Shown here piece by piece: positions 18,156 through 26,816 of a stretch of DNA of 64,000 nucleotides; within the stretch, counting starts at the first letter, position 1; every line of letters begins with the position of its first letter. The DNA is from Savagea serpentis (GTDB lineage: Bacteria; Bacillota; Bacilli; Bacillales_A; Planococcaceae). Made by a program: the position numbers and the translations under genes. The notes beneath the pieces are model-generated. The model did not search any database. It was not told the origin of the DNA and saw only the letters and a program-made list of their open reading frames with translations. Location: positions 1 to 64,000 of the forward strand of contig NZ_JADKPV010000004.1 in the NCBI RefSeq assembly GCF_015351395.1, read 5' to 3'.

Positions 18156-18471
18156 GTTGACATTTTCCCCTTCCGATTCTTCAAATTATGTATTGGACGT
18201 TTTGTGATAAAACGCTGTGAACTTTTTAACTAGATATAGCTTACCACATGGTTTCATCTTTTTCGTTTACACTTATATTACAGTTGTGTTACAGAGAAAA
18301 ACACCTGCAAACGTTGATTCTACAACGATTGGATTTTTATCCCAGCGTTTTATTTTGTAAGGATTTCTCTTTGTGTAACAATACGACCCCATTTGTTACA
18401 AAGAGAAATGATCATTGTGACAAAAAATAAAAATAATGCCTTTCGATTTAAGAAATCGAAAGGCATTATTT
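18156..18471 (-). promoter_or_regulatory. 316-nt control region of the NlpC/P60 gene
   Basis: No ORF. From the gene outwards it has an 11-bp inverted repeat arm (18207-18217, partner 18343-18353), three WalR-type half-sites (18266-18293), an imperfect 16-bp inverted repeat (18363-18380 with 18394-18409), and the terminator of the upstream CAP-domain gene. I could not fix a single convincing -35/-10 pair. Confidence 0.55.
18266..18293 (-). promoter_or_regulatory. Triple WalR (YycF) half-site array
   Basis: Minus strand reads TGTAAC-N5-TGTAAT-N5-TGTAAA, three direct repeats exactly 11 nt apart, so two overlapping perfect TGTWAH-N5-TGTWAH boxes. It sits about 110-140 nt upstream of the endopeptidase start. 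Confidence 0.78.
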
Positions 18472-18473
18472 TT
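18429..18473. terminator. Perfect 21-bp bidirectional terminator hairpin
   Basis: Arms 18429-18449 and 18453-18473 are perfectly complementary with a 3-nt loop and A/T-run ends. It overlaps the stop codon of the CAP-domain gene. Confidence 0.85.
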
Positions 18474-20097
18474 AATGATCGTAAATGACCGTATGATAAC
18501 GAAGTACGGTAGCTTTACCTGTTTTGTCTTGAATCCCTTTTACTTCCACTTCGAATACTTCTTCATTTCGAACGGGATATATCGTTTTAACGGTAGGTTG
18601 GAAAATAATAGTCGGTCCACTACGTCCGTAATTCGAAGCTTCTACATTAAAGAAGCCATCGGAACGATTCGCAGAAAACGTCCATCGCTTTCCATCTCTC
18701 ACACGTTTCAAGTTTACGACAACTTTCGAGCGTTGCGGTGTATTGTAAAATTCAGGTGATAAACTTACCGACCACGGAAGGGCTTCGTGAATCTGACTCG
18801 GTACGAATAAATCCATAGGGAAAGCTCCTTCTGCAGGCCACGTGACATATTGAACATTATGGGTGACAGGTGGAACGACATAATGGTCGAATAATTTAAT
18901 CGCACTATACGTGCGTTCTTCTTCAAAAATTGTGTCGGTCTTCGCTTCTCCAAAACCGACTGTCGACAAACAAGGACAAATGAGCCAACGACGATGACCA
19001 ACGTCTTGACGGTTGATCGAATCAGAGTCCATCATGTACCCGTAGTAAATACTCGAAGCGATGTCGTCATAACCGTACGCAATATTAGACGTTGATGCGC
19101 CATTATACGCCTTTTCATAAAAGCTACTACTTAGATGAGGTGGCTTGACAGGTTCATGCGATAGCCCTATATTGTTTAACGCTAAGACAAATGCTGCAGC
19201 TTGCGCTTCTTCCATATAAGGGGTTGTAATGCGCAACGGATTTGTCAACCCTGCAACTGCGCGGACATAGTAAATCGCTTGTAACGATTGTTGCTTATAT
19301 GTTTCCGTTAATTGTCCTGGACGATAAGGCAACGTGAGCTTCGGGTGTACCGCAAATTTTTGTTTCGGCACTGGTTTTACATAGCGTTTGTAGGCTGCTT
19401 GTTGTTGTTGTTTTCGTTGAAGCGAATATAAATTCGGAAGCTCGGGATTTTCTTCCCCTTTCCACATATGCGCATTTTGTTGTTCCCAGCGCACTGCGCG
19501 ATACAAAATATCAGCGACTTCTCCTCGCGTAATACGATGCGATGCTTGATACTTGGAGTTTTTCGGCTTCTGAATCATTCCTTTCGTCGCCAATGTTTGA
19601 ATGAATGGATAACTCCAATGACTTGGCGTCAAATCGCTGAAGTAACGATCGCCATATACAGGTTCCAATTGAAATGCAGTCGATGTGATTTTTGCAAATT
19701 GATCACGTTGAATGGAATCTTTCAAGCGAAACGTATGATCTTGGTACCCTTGCATAGCACCGATTGCATTCAGCTTGACAACGTACGGATAATACCACGT
19801 GTTCAAGGACAAATCTTTATAATACAAAACAGATGATTGTTGCACGTGGAGAGGGTAATGATGATGTTCTAATGTGGAAGCGATCATCTTAGCCGCTTCT
19901 CCTCTCGTCACATACGCATTCGGACGAAATGTTCCGTCAGGGTAACCTGAAATAATCGAACGTTCCGTTAAATAGTCAATTCCTTCATAATACGGGGACT
20001 GTTTCGGAACATCTTTAAAGTTCGCTGCTTCTACATGCCATGGCATAATCATATACATCACCATCAGTGCGAAACTGATGAACCATTTTCTATTCAA
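18472..20097 (-). CDS. SLH-anchored CAP (SCP/PR1-like) domain protein
   Basis: 541 aa; TTG start with AAGGAGGT 6 nt upstream. Signal peptide about 1-24, three SLH repeats to about 205 (first with the typical G-Y-P-D-G-T-F-R-P-N motif), a basic Gln/Lys-rich linker, then a CAP-like domain whose hallmark is D-V-G-H-R-R-W-L-I-C-P followed by V-G-F-G-E-A. The last about 90 residues look like a beta-sandwich. Bacterial CAP domains are extracellular and mostly of unknown activity. Two Cys (C-P-C) in the CAP core are unusual in this Cys-poor set of surface proteins. The gene is transcribed alone and ends in a perfect hairpin. Confidence 0.8.
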   Translation of the reverse strand: MNRKWFISFALMVMYMIMPWHVEAANFKDVPKQSPYYEGIDYLTERSIISGYPDGTFRPNAYVTRGEAAKMIASTLEHHHYPLHVQQSSVLYYKDLSLNTWYYPYVVKLNAIGAMQGYQDHTFRLKDSIQRDQFAKITSTAFQLEPVYGDRYFSDLTPSHWSYPFIQTLATKGMIQKPKNSKYQASHRITRGEVADILYRAVRWEQQNAHMWKGEENPELPNLYSLQRKQQQQAAYKRYVKPVPKQKFAVHPKLTLPYRPGQLTETYKQQSLQAIYYVRAVAGLTNPLRITTPYMEEAQAAAFVLALNNIGLSHEPVKPPHLSSSFYEKAYNGASTSNIAYGYDDIASSIYYGYMMDSDSINRQDVGHRRWLICPCLSTVGFGEAKTDTIFEEERTYSAIKLFDHYVVPPVTHNVQYVTWPAEGAFPMDLFVPSQIHEALPWSVSLSPEFYNTPQRSKVVVNLKRVRDGKRWTFSANRSDGFFNVEASNYGRSGPTIIFQPTVKTIYPVRNEEVFEVEVKGIQDKTGKATVLRYHTVIYDH

Positions 20098-20248
20098 GCA
20101 ACTACCTCCTTTTTACAATCTATTTTACTTATTGTATCATAATACGGAGCAGTCTTTCGGCTGATTCTCCTTCTTCATTTTACCGCTAGATTAGTCTTTG
20201 TGCGACTTTTTCTATCGAGTGAAAAATATAGCTTAGAAAGCGAGGTTT

Positions 20249-21808
20249 ATGATGAAAATACGATGGTATGGACGATTATTCATCATCGGGATAATGTTTC
20301 TTTTAAGCGCTTGTCAAAATGATTCTAAAATCGATCATTCACCTTTTACATTATCTATTGATGAACATGTCTTTCTCGAACTTTCTCCTAACATACCACT
20401 ACCGTCACATAAGGAAACGATCGAAAAAATACATGCAGTGGATGAAATTTACTCATTCGAATTAGAGGAAGGATCCTTCACGATTACGAAGCGCATGATC
20501 GAGGAAGATACGATGCTCTTTTTCGAAGCGATTCAAATCGGGGAACGCCCATTACATATCCCTTATACAATCAAAACGGCGACAAAAGACTATACGTTCC
20601 ATCCGTTTGCCAATCCGATTGTCGAAGAACATCACGATGTTTTCGGAATCGACTATACGACAAATGTAAAAGGCTATGTTCAATCAGATGCGGGAGATTG
20701 GATGATTTCTCAAAATTACCGCTCCGTCCCTAAAGTTATGGAATACGATGACGGAACGACGAGCACAGTGCGCCATTTAGTGGAGGAAGACGACCGTTTG
20801 ACTATCGAGATGAACAATGACGAATTACAATTTCAACAAACGATTGAAACGAGCTATGCGGATGAGCATAACGAACAGTGGTTCATGTTTAGCTCTTCTT
20901 CTTTATTCGAAACAGATCTTTGGGAAGAATATCGGGACGAGACGAACGAAGAGTTTTTGCGTTCAGCGAAATGGGTGACACCGACAGGTATTTATACAAA
21001 ATTACCTTGGTCGATTGAACCTGCGACCAAGCTCGGATATGGACGGAATCCTCAGCTCATGCAAGGTCAACAATTTCTAGATTATTACGAACGAGCTCAA
21101 GAGCGTTTCTTCTACAATATGATCGTTCATAGTGTGAATGTGTTAATGGATTATAAAGGGGAAGCTTCAACCTTCTATACAGAATATACGAGCACCTGGT
21201 TGAAAAAAGAATATGGCATCACCGCTCCTTATACAGACACACGACATAATGAACTCATCTCTCTCTTTTTGACGAATGTGCGTCCCTACATTCAAGAGGA
21301 GGCATTAGAATCGATCCACTTATTATATGCGGATTTTTTAGTCGAACAGGCGGAGCAACAAAATACGTTACCGACCAAAAATGGATTTTACATTTTAGAC
21401 TATTTCTCCCCTACACAGACGAAACCGACTCATGTATCGCTCAACCATGCACTCGGTGAATTGCATTACGTCTTACAAGCATACGAAGCAAGTGGTGATG
21501 AGCGATACTTGCATATCGGTACGATGATGAAAAATGCGGTGGAAGATAGCGGTACGCATTGGATTGATGAGGAGACAGGTGATCTCTTTTATCGTATCGC
21601 AGCGGACTATTCTTACGGTGGAACGGATTATGAACAATTGACGTTGCGCGATTTGTTGACGGCATTGGAAGACTTTCGACGTCTCGACATTCCGTATGAT
21701 GACGTGTTTTACACATTAATTGAACAGAAGCGAGAATTTCTCCAGCAACAACAAATTCCTTTAAAAGAAGATATTAAAGAAAAAATAGAAGCGCTCGAAC
21801 TGCAATAA
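20249..21808 (+). CDS. Lipoprotein of unknown function, possible alpha/alpha-barrel C-terminus
   Basis: 519 aa. The start is ATG-ATG at 20249/20252 behind GCGAGG. The N-terminus is a lipoprotein signal peptide with lipobox L-L-S-A-C (Cys about 22). Residues about 30-230 look like beta-rich strands, while about 260-510 is helical with repeated aromatic-rich helices (N-H-A-L-G-E-L-H-Y-V-L-Q-A-Y and Y-L-H-I-G-T-M-M-K-N-A), recalling the alpha/alpha barrel of D-glucuronyl C5-epimerase-like and glycan-processing proteins. That similarity is only an impression. It is the only plus-strand gene among the SLH enzymes and has its own terminator. A role in wall-glycan handling is a guess from context. 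Confidence 0.7.
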   Translation: MMKIRWYGRLFIIGIMFLLSACQNDSKIDHSPFTLSIDEHVFLELSPNIPLPSHKETIEKIHAVDEIYSFELEEGSFTITKRMIEEDTMLFFEAIQIGERPLHIPYTIKTATKDYTFHPFANPIVEEHHDVFGIDYTTNVKGYVQSDAGDWMISQNYRSVPKVMEYDDGTTSTVRHLVEEDDRLTIEMNNDELQFQQTIETSYADEHNEQWFMFSSSSLFETDLWEEYRDETNEEFLRSAKWVTPTGIYTKLPWSIEPATKLGYGRNPQLMQGQQFLDYYERAQERFFYNMIVHSVNVLMDYKGEASTFYTEYTSTWLKKEYGITAPYTDTRHNELISLFLTNVRPYIQEEALESIHLLYADFLVEQAEQQNTLPTKNGFYILDYFSPTQTKPTHVSLNHALGELHYVLQAYEASGDERYLHIGTMMKNAVEDSGTHWIDEETGDLFYRIAADYSYGGTDYEQLTLRDLLTALEDFRRLDIPYDDVFYTLIEQKREFLQQQQIPLKEDIKEKIEALELQ

Positions 21809-21851
21809 AAAACGACGGAAACAGCGATGATCTCACTGTTTCCGTCGTTTT
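21809..21851. terminator. Bidirectional terminator between lipoprotein and deacetylase genes
   Basis: Perfect 16-bp arms (AAAACGACGGAAACAG and complement) with an 11-nt loop, shared by the converging genes and overlapping the deacetylase stop. Confidence 0.9.
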
Positions 21852-23667
21852 ATTTAAACGTATTATTCAACTTTTGTTCGAAATGTTTCAACGTATGTTC
21901 AGGTGCGATTCCTTGTCGATTTAATAAAAGTGGGTCGTCTCCTAACAACACTGTCCCTGGTTGCGTCGTGAAAGCGAACTCGATTTCTGCTTCTTTTAAT
22001 GCCTCACGCGCTGCTTGTGTATTTTGACCGAACGGATAAGCGAGCGCGATAATATGTGAGGTGTCGCCTGCGTATCCTTTCGCGATTTGTGCTTTACTTG
22101 CCATCACATCTTCATACACTTCTTCTTTCGTACTATGCAATAATAATCCTTCGCGCGTTCCTTTTTTAAAGACGTGCATATAATGGGTATGACTTTGGAA
22201 ATTATAAATATCTTCCGTCATCGCCATCTCTTTTAATCCGACGTTTTGAAGCCCATCTGGATCCCACGGAGCGGCTTGTTGACGTAATTTCCCTGAAATT
22301 AAAAAGGAAACAGCTGGATAATTATATTGTTTTAAAATCGGATACGCATATTTCACGGTTGATAAAATACCGTCATCAAATGTGATTAAAACGACGCGCT
22401 TATGCAAATTAATTTCGCCATTTTTCCAAGCTTTAAACGTGTTTAACGTAATCGGTGTCCAGTTGTGACGGTTTAGATAAGCCATTTGTTCTTCGAATTG
22501 ACGTACATCGATAACCATGCGATTGTTCTTTTGAGAAGATTGCGCTGCATTTTCTAACATATGATGATACATGAGAACAGGAACACCCGAATCTTTCATT
22601 GTATCTTTTTTATCAACATATACTGGAACTCCTCCGATTTGAATGCGGTACTGCGTTCCTTCTTCTCCTAAAATGACAAGACGCATATCTGGTTGAATCG
22701 TTCCGACCACTTTCCCTTTCGCTTCAAAACGCATCGGAGTATTTCTCTTCGTCAATACCGTTTGCTTGCCTTTTGTCACCGCAGGTACATGTCCTTCTTG
22801 AATATGAACTTCTTCTTTTAAAAATGTGACGACTCCATTTCCGAACGCGACTTCATACCCTTTTCCTGTTTCTTGAAGGATAGGCAATATCACGCCTTCA
22901 TTTATTTCCATTACTGTGAGACGTTTCCCCTCAATCCATTGGAAACCTTTCGCATTCGTAAGCGTTTTTAATACAAGACCATTCGGATCTGGTTGAGGTT
23001 CTGGATTCGGATCTGGATTTGGAGCAGGCTCTGGCGACGGTCCTGGATCTGGATTATCGATAACACCCCCGTCTAAAACGAACAACATTTTTGCGAAATC
23101 ACCGCGTTTCATTGATTGAACTGTTCCATACTTTGTCGCACTCACACCGTTCGTCACTCCATGTGCGACAAGTGCTTGAACCGCTTCTTGGTAGCGCTCA
23201 TTCACATCGGTAAAAGGAAGATTTGTTTCTGTCGTGACATGTAGGTCGAATGCCGCTTCTTTAGTGACGATTAAAGCAAGCTCTCCACGCGTCATTTCAT
23301 CCGAAAACCCGTATAATTTATTTGTTTTCCCTTGAATGATTCCTAATTCATATAAAGTTCGAATGGCGATTTGCGCATCTTGTCGATGAGCAGGAATATC
23401 CGTAAAAGCGACTTCAGGTGCTTCTTCATTCCACACGTTCAATGTGCGCGCTAAGTATACTGCCGCATCTCCACGTGTGATCGTTTTAGCTACCCCAAAC
23501 TCCGTCGGGGACATCCCTTGAATTCCTTTGTTCACCATATATTGTACAGCTTCTTCATAACTTGCTGGGACGTCTGTAAATGTCCCCTTCGCTTGAGTTC
23601 GTCCGAGTGGTAAAGCGACGAGGACGAATAATAATAACCAAATCATGCTTTGTTTCCAAAGTTTCAC
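21850..23667 (-). CDS. SLH-anchored polysaccharide deacetylase
   Basis: 605 aa. The GTG start overlaps the stop of the EamA gene as GTGA, with GGAGAG 6 nt upstream. Signal peptide about 1-26, three SLH repeats to about 200, an Asp/Pro/Glu repeat spacer (about 205-229), an SH3-like beta region, then a NodB-type carbohydrate esterase 4 domain with the T-F-D-D-G motif at 429-433, S-H-T-H-Y-M-H at 492-498 and L-A-Y-P-F-G near 544. CE4 enzymes remove N-acetyl groups from GlcNAc or MurNAc in peptidoglycan or other glycans. The full metal site (Asp, two His) is present, so it should be active. Translational coupling to a drug/metabolite transporter is odd. Confidence 0.92.
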   Translation of the reverse strand: MKLWKQSMIWLLLFVLVALPLGRTQAKGTFTDVPASYEEAVQYMVNKGIQGMSPTEFGVAKTITRGDAAVYLARTLNVWNEEAPEVAFTDIPAHRQDAQIAIRTLYELGIIQGKTNKLYGFSDEMTRGELALIVTKEAAFDLHVTTETNLPFTDVNERYQEAVQALVAHGVTNGVSATKYGTVQSMKRGDFAKMLFVLDGGVIDNPDPGPSPEPAPNPDPNPEPQPDPNGLVLKTLTNAKGFQWIEGKRLTVMEINEGVILPILQETGKGYEVAFGNGVVTFLKEEVHIQEGHVPAVTKGKQTVLTKRNTPMRFEAKGKVVGTIQPDMRLVILGEEGTQYRIQIGGVPVYVDKKDTMKDSGVPVLMYHHMLENAAQSSQKNNRMVIDVRQFEEQMAYLNRHNWTPITLNTFKAWKNGEINLHKRVVLITFDDGILSTVKYAYPILKQYNYPAVSFLISGKLRQQAAPWDPDGLQNVGLKEMAMTEDIYNFQSHTHYMHVFKKGTREGLLLHSTKEEVYEDVMASKAQIAKGYAGDTSHIIALAYPFGQNTQAAREALKEAEIEFAFTTQPGTVLLGDDPLLLNRQGIAPEHTLKHFEQKLNNTFK

Positions 23668-24596
23668 GACATTCTCTCCATTTCATCTCTTTTTTGTTTT
23701 TTAGCTTTCCATAAATCTTGCGCCGCTCCCGATCCGAGTATGACTCCGATGATGATGAGAACGAAGGCGAATAAATGGCGCATCGTTAATGACTCTCCTA
23801 AGAAGACGACGCTTCCGAGTAAGGAGAAAAGCGTATTCAAGTTGATAAAAATCGCTGCTTTCGTCGGTCCGATTTCACCGACTGCCGCATTGTATAACAT
23901 ATGACCAATCGCTGTTCCGATAATACCACTTGCAGCGAAACCGAGCCAAAACTTCGGCGGTGTCTCCAACATGACGCGCCATTCTCCTGGCTCTTGAATA
24001 AATCCGAGAACGATGAGCACAACGCTTCCGATCAATAACATATATCCTGTCAACAGACGGGGATCCAATGTGCGCGCAGCTTTGGCGATAATTAAAAATG
24101 ACAATACTTGCGTTAAAATGGCGATAAAAATAAAACTATCTGCCATCGACAAACCGGTAAATTCTCCCCCATTTAATAATGTGACCGAACTGACGCCGAC
24201 AAAGCCGAATGCGACACCGACCCATTGAAGACGAGACGGATAGTTGCGCAAAATGAGTGCCGTGAGCACGGCTGTCAGGACAGGTCCTGTGCCGAGAATG
24301 AGTCCTGCACTCGTGCCAGACGTTTCGGTGAGTCCGACGTTTAAAAAATAATGGTGCATCGTCACATTCAACAAAGCCCCTCCAAAAATATAAAGCCATT
24401 CTTTCCCCCTTGGCAATCGGACAAGTCCCATTACCGACAAAATGACGAATACACTGATCGCCGCTAATAAAATGCGAAAGCCCGTCAATGTAATCGGCCC
24501 GACAAACGTAAGTAAATACTTCAATAGCGGTAAATTCATTCCCCATAAAAACATGACGAGGACCGTGATTACATACACTTTAGTCATTCGACTCAT
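23664..24596 (-). CDS. EamA/DMT-family transporter
   Basis: 310 aa with ten predicted membrane helices in two EamA repeats (about 5-140 and 150-290). ATG start with a GAGGGG/AAGAAGG-rich ribosome site. The family exports small metabolites such as amino acids or nucleotide-derived compounds; the substrate cannot be told here. Its stop overlaps the start of the SLH polysaccharide deacetylase (GTGA), so the two are co-expressed and the deacetylase likely depends on translation of this gene. It has no close terminator downstream. Confidence 0.88.
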   Translation of the reverse strand: MSRMTKVYVITVLVMFLWGMNLPLLKYLLTFVGPITLTGFRILLAAISVFVILSVMGLVRLPRGKEWLYIFGGALLNVTMHHYFLNVGLTETSGTSAGLILGTGPVLTAVLTALILRNYPSRLQWVGVAFGFVGVSSVTLLNGGEFTGLSMADSFIFIAILTQVLSFLIIAKAARTLDPRLLTGYMLLIGSVVLIVLGFIQEPGEWRVMLETPPKFWLGFAASGIIGTAIGHMLYNAAVGEIGPTKAAIFINLNTLFSLLGSVVFLGESLTMRHLFAFVLIIIGVILGSGAAQDLWKAKKQKRDEMERMS

Positions 24597-24644
24597 GCGC
24601 CTTCTTCCCCTCTTTGTTTAACTATTGCTATCGTATCATTTGCA

Positions 24645-24695
24645 ACAAAAAAACGACAAGTGCCTGAAGTAATGTTCTACTTCTCACTTGTCGTT
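24645..24695 (-). terminator. Terminator of the HlyD-like gene
   Basis: Arms AACGACAAGTG / CACTTGTCGTT with an inner GAAGTA/TACTTC stem, followed by T7 on the minus strand. Confidence 0.85.
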
Positions 24696-24699
24696 CTCC

Positions 24700-25941
24700 T
24701 TATTCGACGAAATATTTCACATAGTTTTTCCATCCGAATGTTTTCCACGCTTGGCGTTCTGGCCACATCATTTTGAGTGGCAAGGCGACGCGTGTTAAGT
24801 CGAGAGCTTCTCGCAAGACGACATCTCCTTCAGCTAAGCTCATCGTAATCGCTTCGTCTTCTAAGATGAAGTCGATCGTGATCGCTTGTTTTGTCGGAAT
24901 GCCTTCTTCATTCAAGACGTACACGATGCCTTCATTTTTCGTTTCGCGTTCGATGTAGTCGAGTGGTACGACAACGCTATCTACCGCTTCTTGCCCGATA
25001 AGTGCGATGTCGTAACGTTTGCCGTAGAGCTGTTGTTCGACTGTCCCGAGCGGGTCTACCCGCACTTCGTATAAGTTTTGCATCTGCTTGTCATCAAATG
25101 CTTTCTCAAACAGTTCGAGTGTCGATGATGCTTGTGCTGGAATGGTGTCGAGACGGTCTAACGTTCCTTCACCACGTTCTTCAAATTCGTCATACGTAAT
25201 GAGTACGTCATTACCGAGCATTAAATCTTCCCATTCTTCTTCCGTCACATATGTCACTAAGTCTGCCGTTTCGCTATAAATGTCGATCGTCGGACGGTCG
25301 CTATGACGGTCGACACGTGCGACGACACCTGATATTGGACTAATGATTGCTGGACGGACGTAACTTTGGTCGATTTGGTAATCCAACATATTTAACTGGC
25401 GGTCAATGCTCGCAAGTTCGCGCTCTGCTTCTGCGATGGCTTGCGCGTATGAACCACGTTGATCCATTTTGACATTAAACTCTAAATTCAATTCTTCTTC
25501 CAATTGAGATAACGAAGAATTTAACGACTCTTCACTATCTGCATCTGAACGCTCGCTCTCTAACATGGCGACCGTATCTTCAATGCGTTCACGTTGTGTT
25601 TGAAGCGCGCTCTGTTCCGCAACCCAAGCGTCTACTTGCCCATCGATTCGTTCTGTTTCCAGCAAGACGAGTTCATCGCCCGCTTGTATCGTATCGCCTT
25701 CTTGGATGAGCCACTGTTCGATTGCTTCTTCATCGTTCACGTAGAGCGTGACAATTTCACGCGGTGCGAGATAGCTCGGTTTTTCGATTTCTTGACGGAT
25801 GTCTTCTTCTTGTGCGATGAATGACTGTTTGACAATTTTCGTCTTCGCTACTGGACTTTCTTCCGAAAAGACTAAGTAACTATTCACTGCGATAAAGAGC
25901 GAAATGACGAGTGAAAAGAGGAGAATGAACCACTTTTTCAT
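24700..25941 (-). CDS. HlyD/YknX-like membrane-fusion adaptor protein
   Basis: 413 aa. One N-terminal membrane anchor (about 5-25), a split biotinyl-lipoyl-like domain (about 62-95 and 195-215), a coiled-coil hairpin between them (about 98-190, Glu/Gln/Arg/Leu-rich with a Ser-rich turn), and a C-terminal beta-barrel region. This is the build of HlyD/AcrA-type adaptors such as YknX, which normally link an ABC exporter to the outside. It overlaps the upstream Yip1-like gene as ATGA, so they are coupled. No ATPase or MacB-type permease gene is nearby, so its pump is missing or elsewhere, or the pair works alone. Confidence 0.8.
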   Translation of the reverse strand: MKKWFILLFSLVISLFIAVNSYLVFSEESPVAKTKIVKQSFIAQEEDIRQEIEKPSYLAPREIVTLYVNDEEAIEQWLIQEGDTIQAGDELVLLETERIDGQVDAWVAEQSALQTQRERIEDTVAMLESERSDADSEESLNSSLSQLEEELNLEFNVKMDQRGSYAQAIAEAERELASIDRQLNMLDYQIDQSYVRPAIISPISGVVARVDRHSDRPTIDIYSETADLVTYVTEEEWEDLMLGNDVLITYDEFEERGEGTLDRLDTIPAQASSTLELFEKAFDDKQMQNLYEVRVDPLGTVEQQLYGKRYDIALIGQEAVDSVVVPLDYIERETKNEGIVYVLNEEGIPTKQAITIDFILEDEAITMSLAEGDVVLREALDLTRVALPLKMMWPERQAWKTFGWKNYVKYFVE

Positions 25942-26621
25942 CGAACGCCACCTCCCATAAGTGAACGATATAAGTCATCGAAAGGTGTCAAACTAATCCC
26001 TGCGATAATTAATGTGATAAATAAATGCAGTCCGACGACGAGAACGAACGCGCGTTTTCCATTCGGCTCGAGCGTCTTAATGAAGCGATATTGCAATGAA
26101 ATAATCACAATGGTAAAGATCGACCATTGATTGAGAAAATAGACGAGAAATTCATTATCGATCCAACGATGTGCCAACGGACCAAACGAAAAAACGGATA
26201 ATGAAGCAATTTCATCACGCATTACGAAAAATAAGGTCAATAGTGCTTTTTCAAATAAATATAAACTTGCTACAATGAGTTGTAATGGTAAAAAAGCGCG
26301 ATATGGTATTTCGGTAAAAGCCGCAAAAATAAAAGCCATTCCGAAAATGATGAGCGCAACGTATAAACCGCTATACAGCATACTTCCTAAAAGTGACATC
26401 AGCCGTGCGACTTGATACATCGCTTCTCCTTCTTGCGCCAAAATATGCATCACCGTATGCGAACCGAAGCCGTATACGTTACGGAATCCAAACAGTAAGA
26501 AAGAAACAGCAAAGACGAGAAATAATGCACGTTTCGTCGGACGCAGCTCCCCTTGCATCGTATGCGCTGCAAGCTGTTCAGGATGCGTCATATAGTGAAA
26601 GTGACGATAATCATAAACCAT
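25938..26621 (-). CDS. Yip1-like (YknW-type) multi-spanning membrane protein
   Basis: 227 aa, ATG start with AGGAG 9 nt upstream. An N-terminal cytosolic stretch of about 30 residues (Y-D-Y-R-H-F-H-Y-M-T-H-P-E-Q-L) precedes five to six membrane helices, the layout of Yip1-domain proteins. In B. subtilis YknW, a Yip1 protein, assists assembly of the YknXYZ ABC transporter whose adaptor is YknX. The partner encoded here in the next gene is a YknX-like adaptor, so I infer an analogous pair. Assignment is from topology and context rather than a strong motif. Confidence 0.6.
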   Translation of the reverse strand: MVYDYRHFHYMTHPEQLAAHTMQGELRPTKRALFLVFAVSFLLFGFRNVYGFGSHTVMHILAQEGEAMYQVARLMSLLGSMLYSGLYVALIIFGMAFIFAAFTEIPYRAFLPLQLIVASLYLFEKALLTLFFVMRDEIASLSVFSFGPLAHRWIDNEFLVYFLNQWSIFTIVIISLQYRFIKTLEPNGKRAFVLVVGLHLFITLIIAGISLTPFDDLYRSLMGGGVR

Positions 26622-26695
26622 AAACGGAATCTCCTTCTTCCTTCATAATCTCTTTCATCATACCCTTTTTTGTCTCATTTAAAAACCATTACACT

Positions 26696-26730
26696 AAAAA
26701 AACGTTCAAATTTGAATTTTGAACGTTTTT
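26696..26730 (-). terminator. Terminator of the 87-aa gene
   Basis: AAAAACGTTCAAA / TTTTGAACGTTTTT hairpin between the small gene at 26817 and the Yip1-like gene. Confidence 0.7.
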
Positions 26731-26816
26731 CCATTCTCCTAAGCCTTCACATAAGGAAGTTCTTCTCTGTCCGAAAAACTTCCTTACGATTCAACTTGAA
26801 ATTTAATCTCTCATCC

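Noticed and set aside
20098-20130. WalR-like TTTACA/TTTACT repeat before the CAP-domain gene
   Set aside because: Spacing is 6 rather than 5 nt, so it does not match the WalR box.
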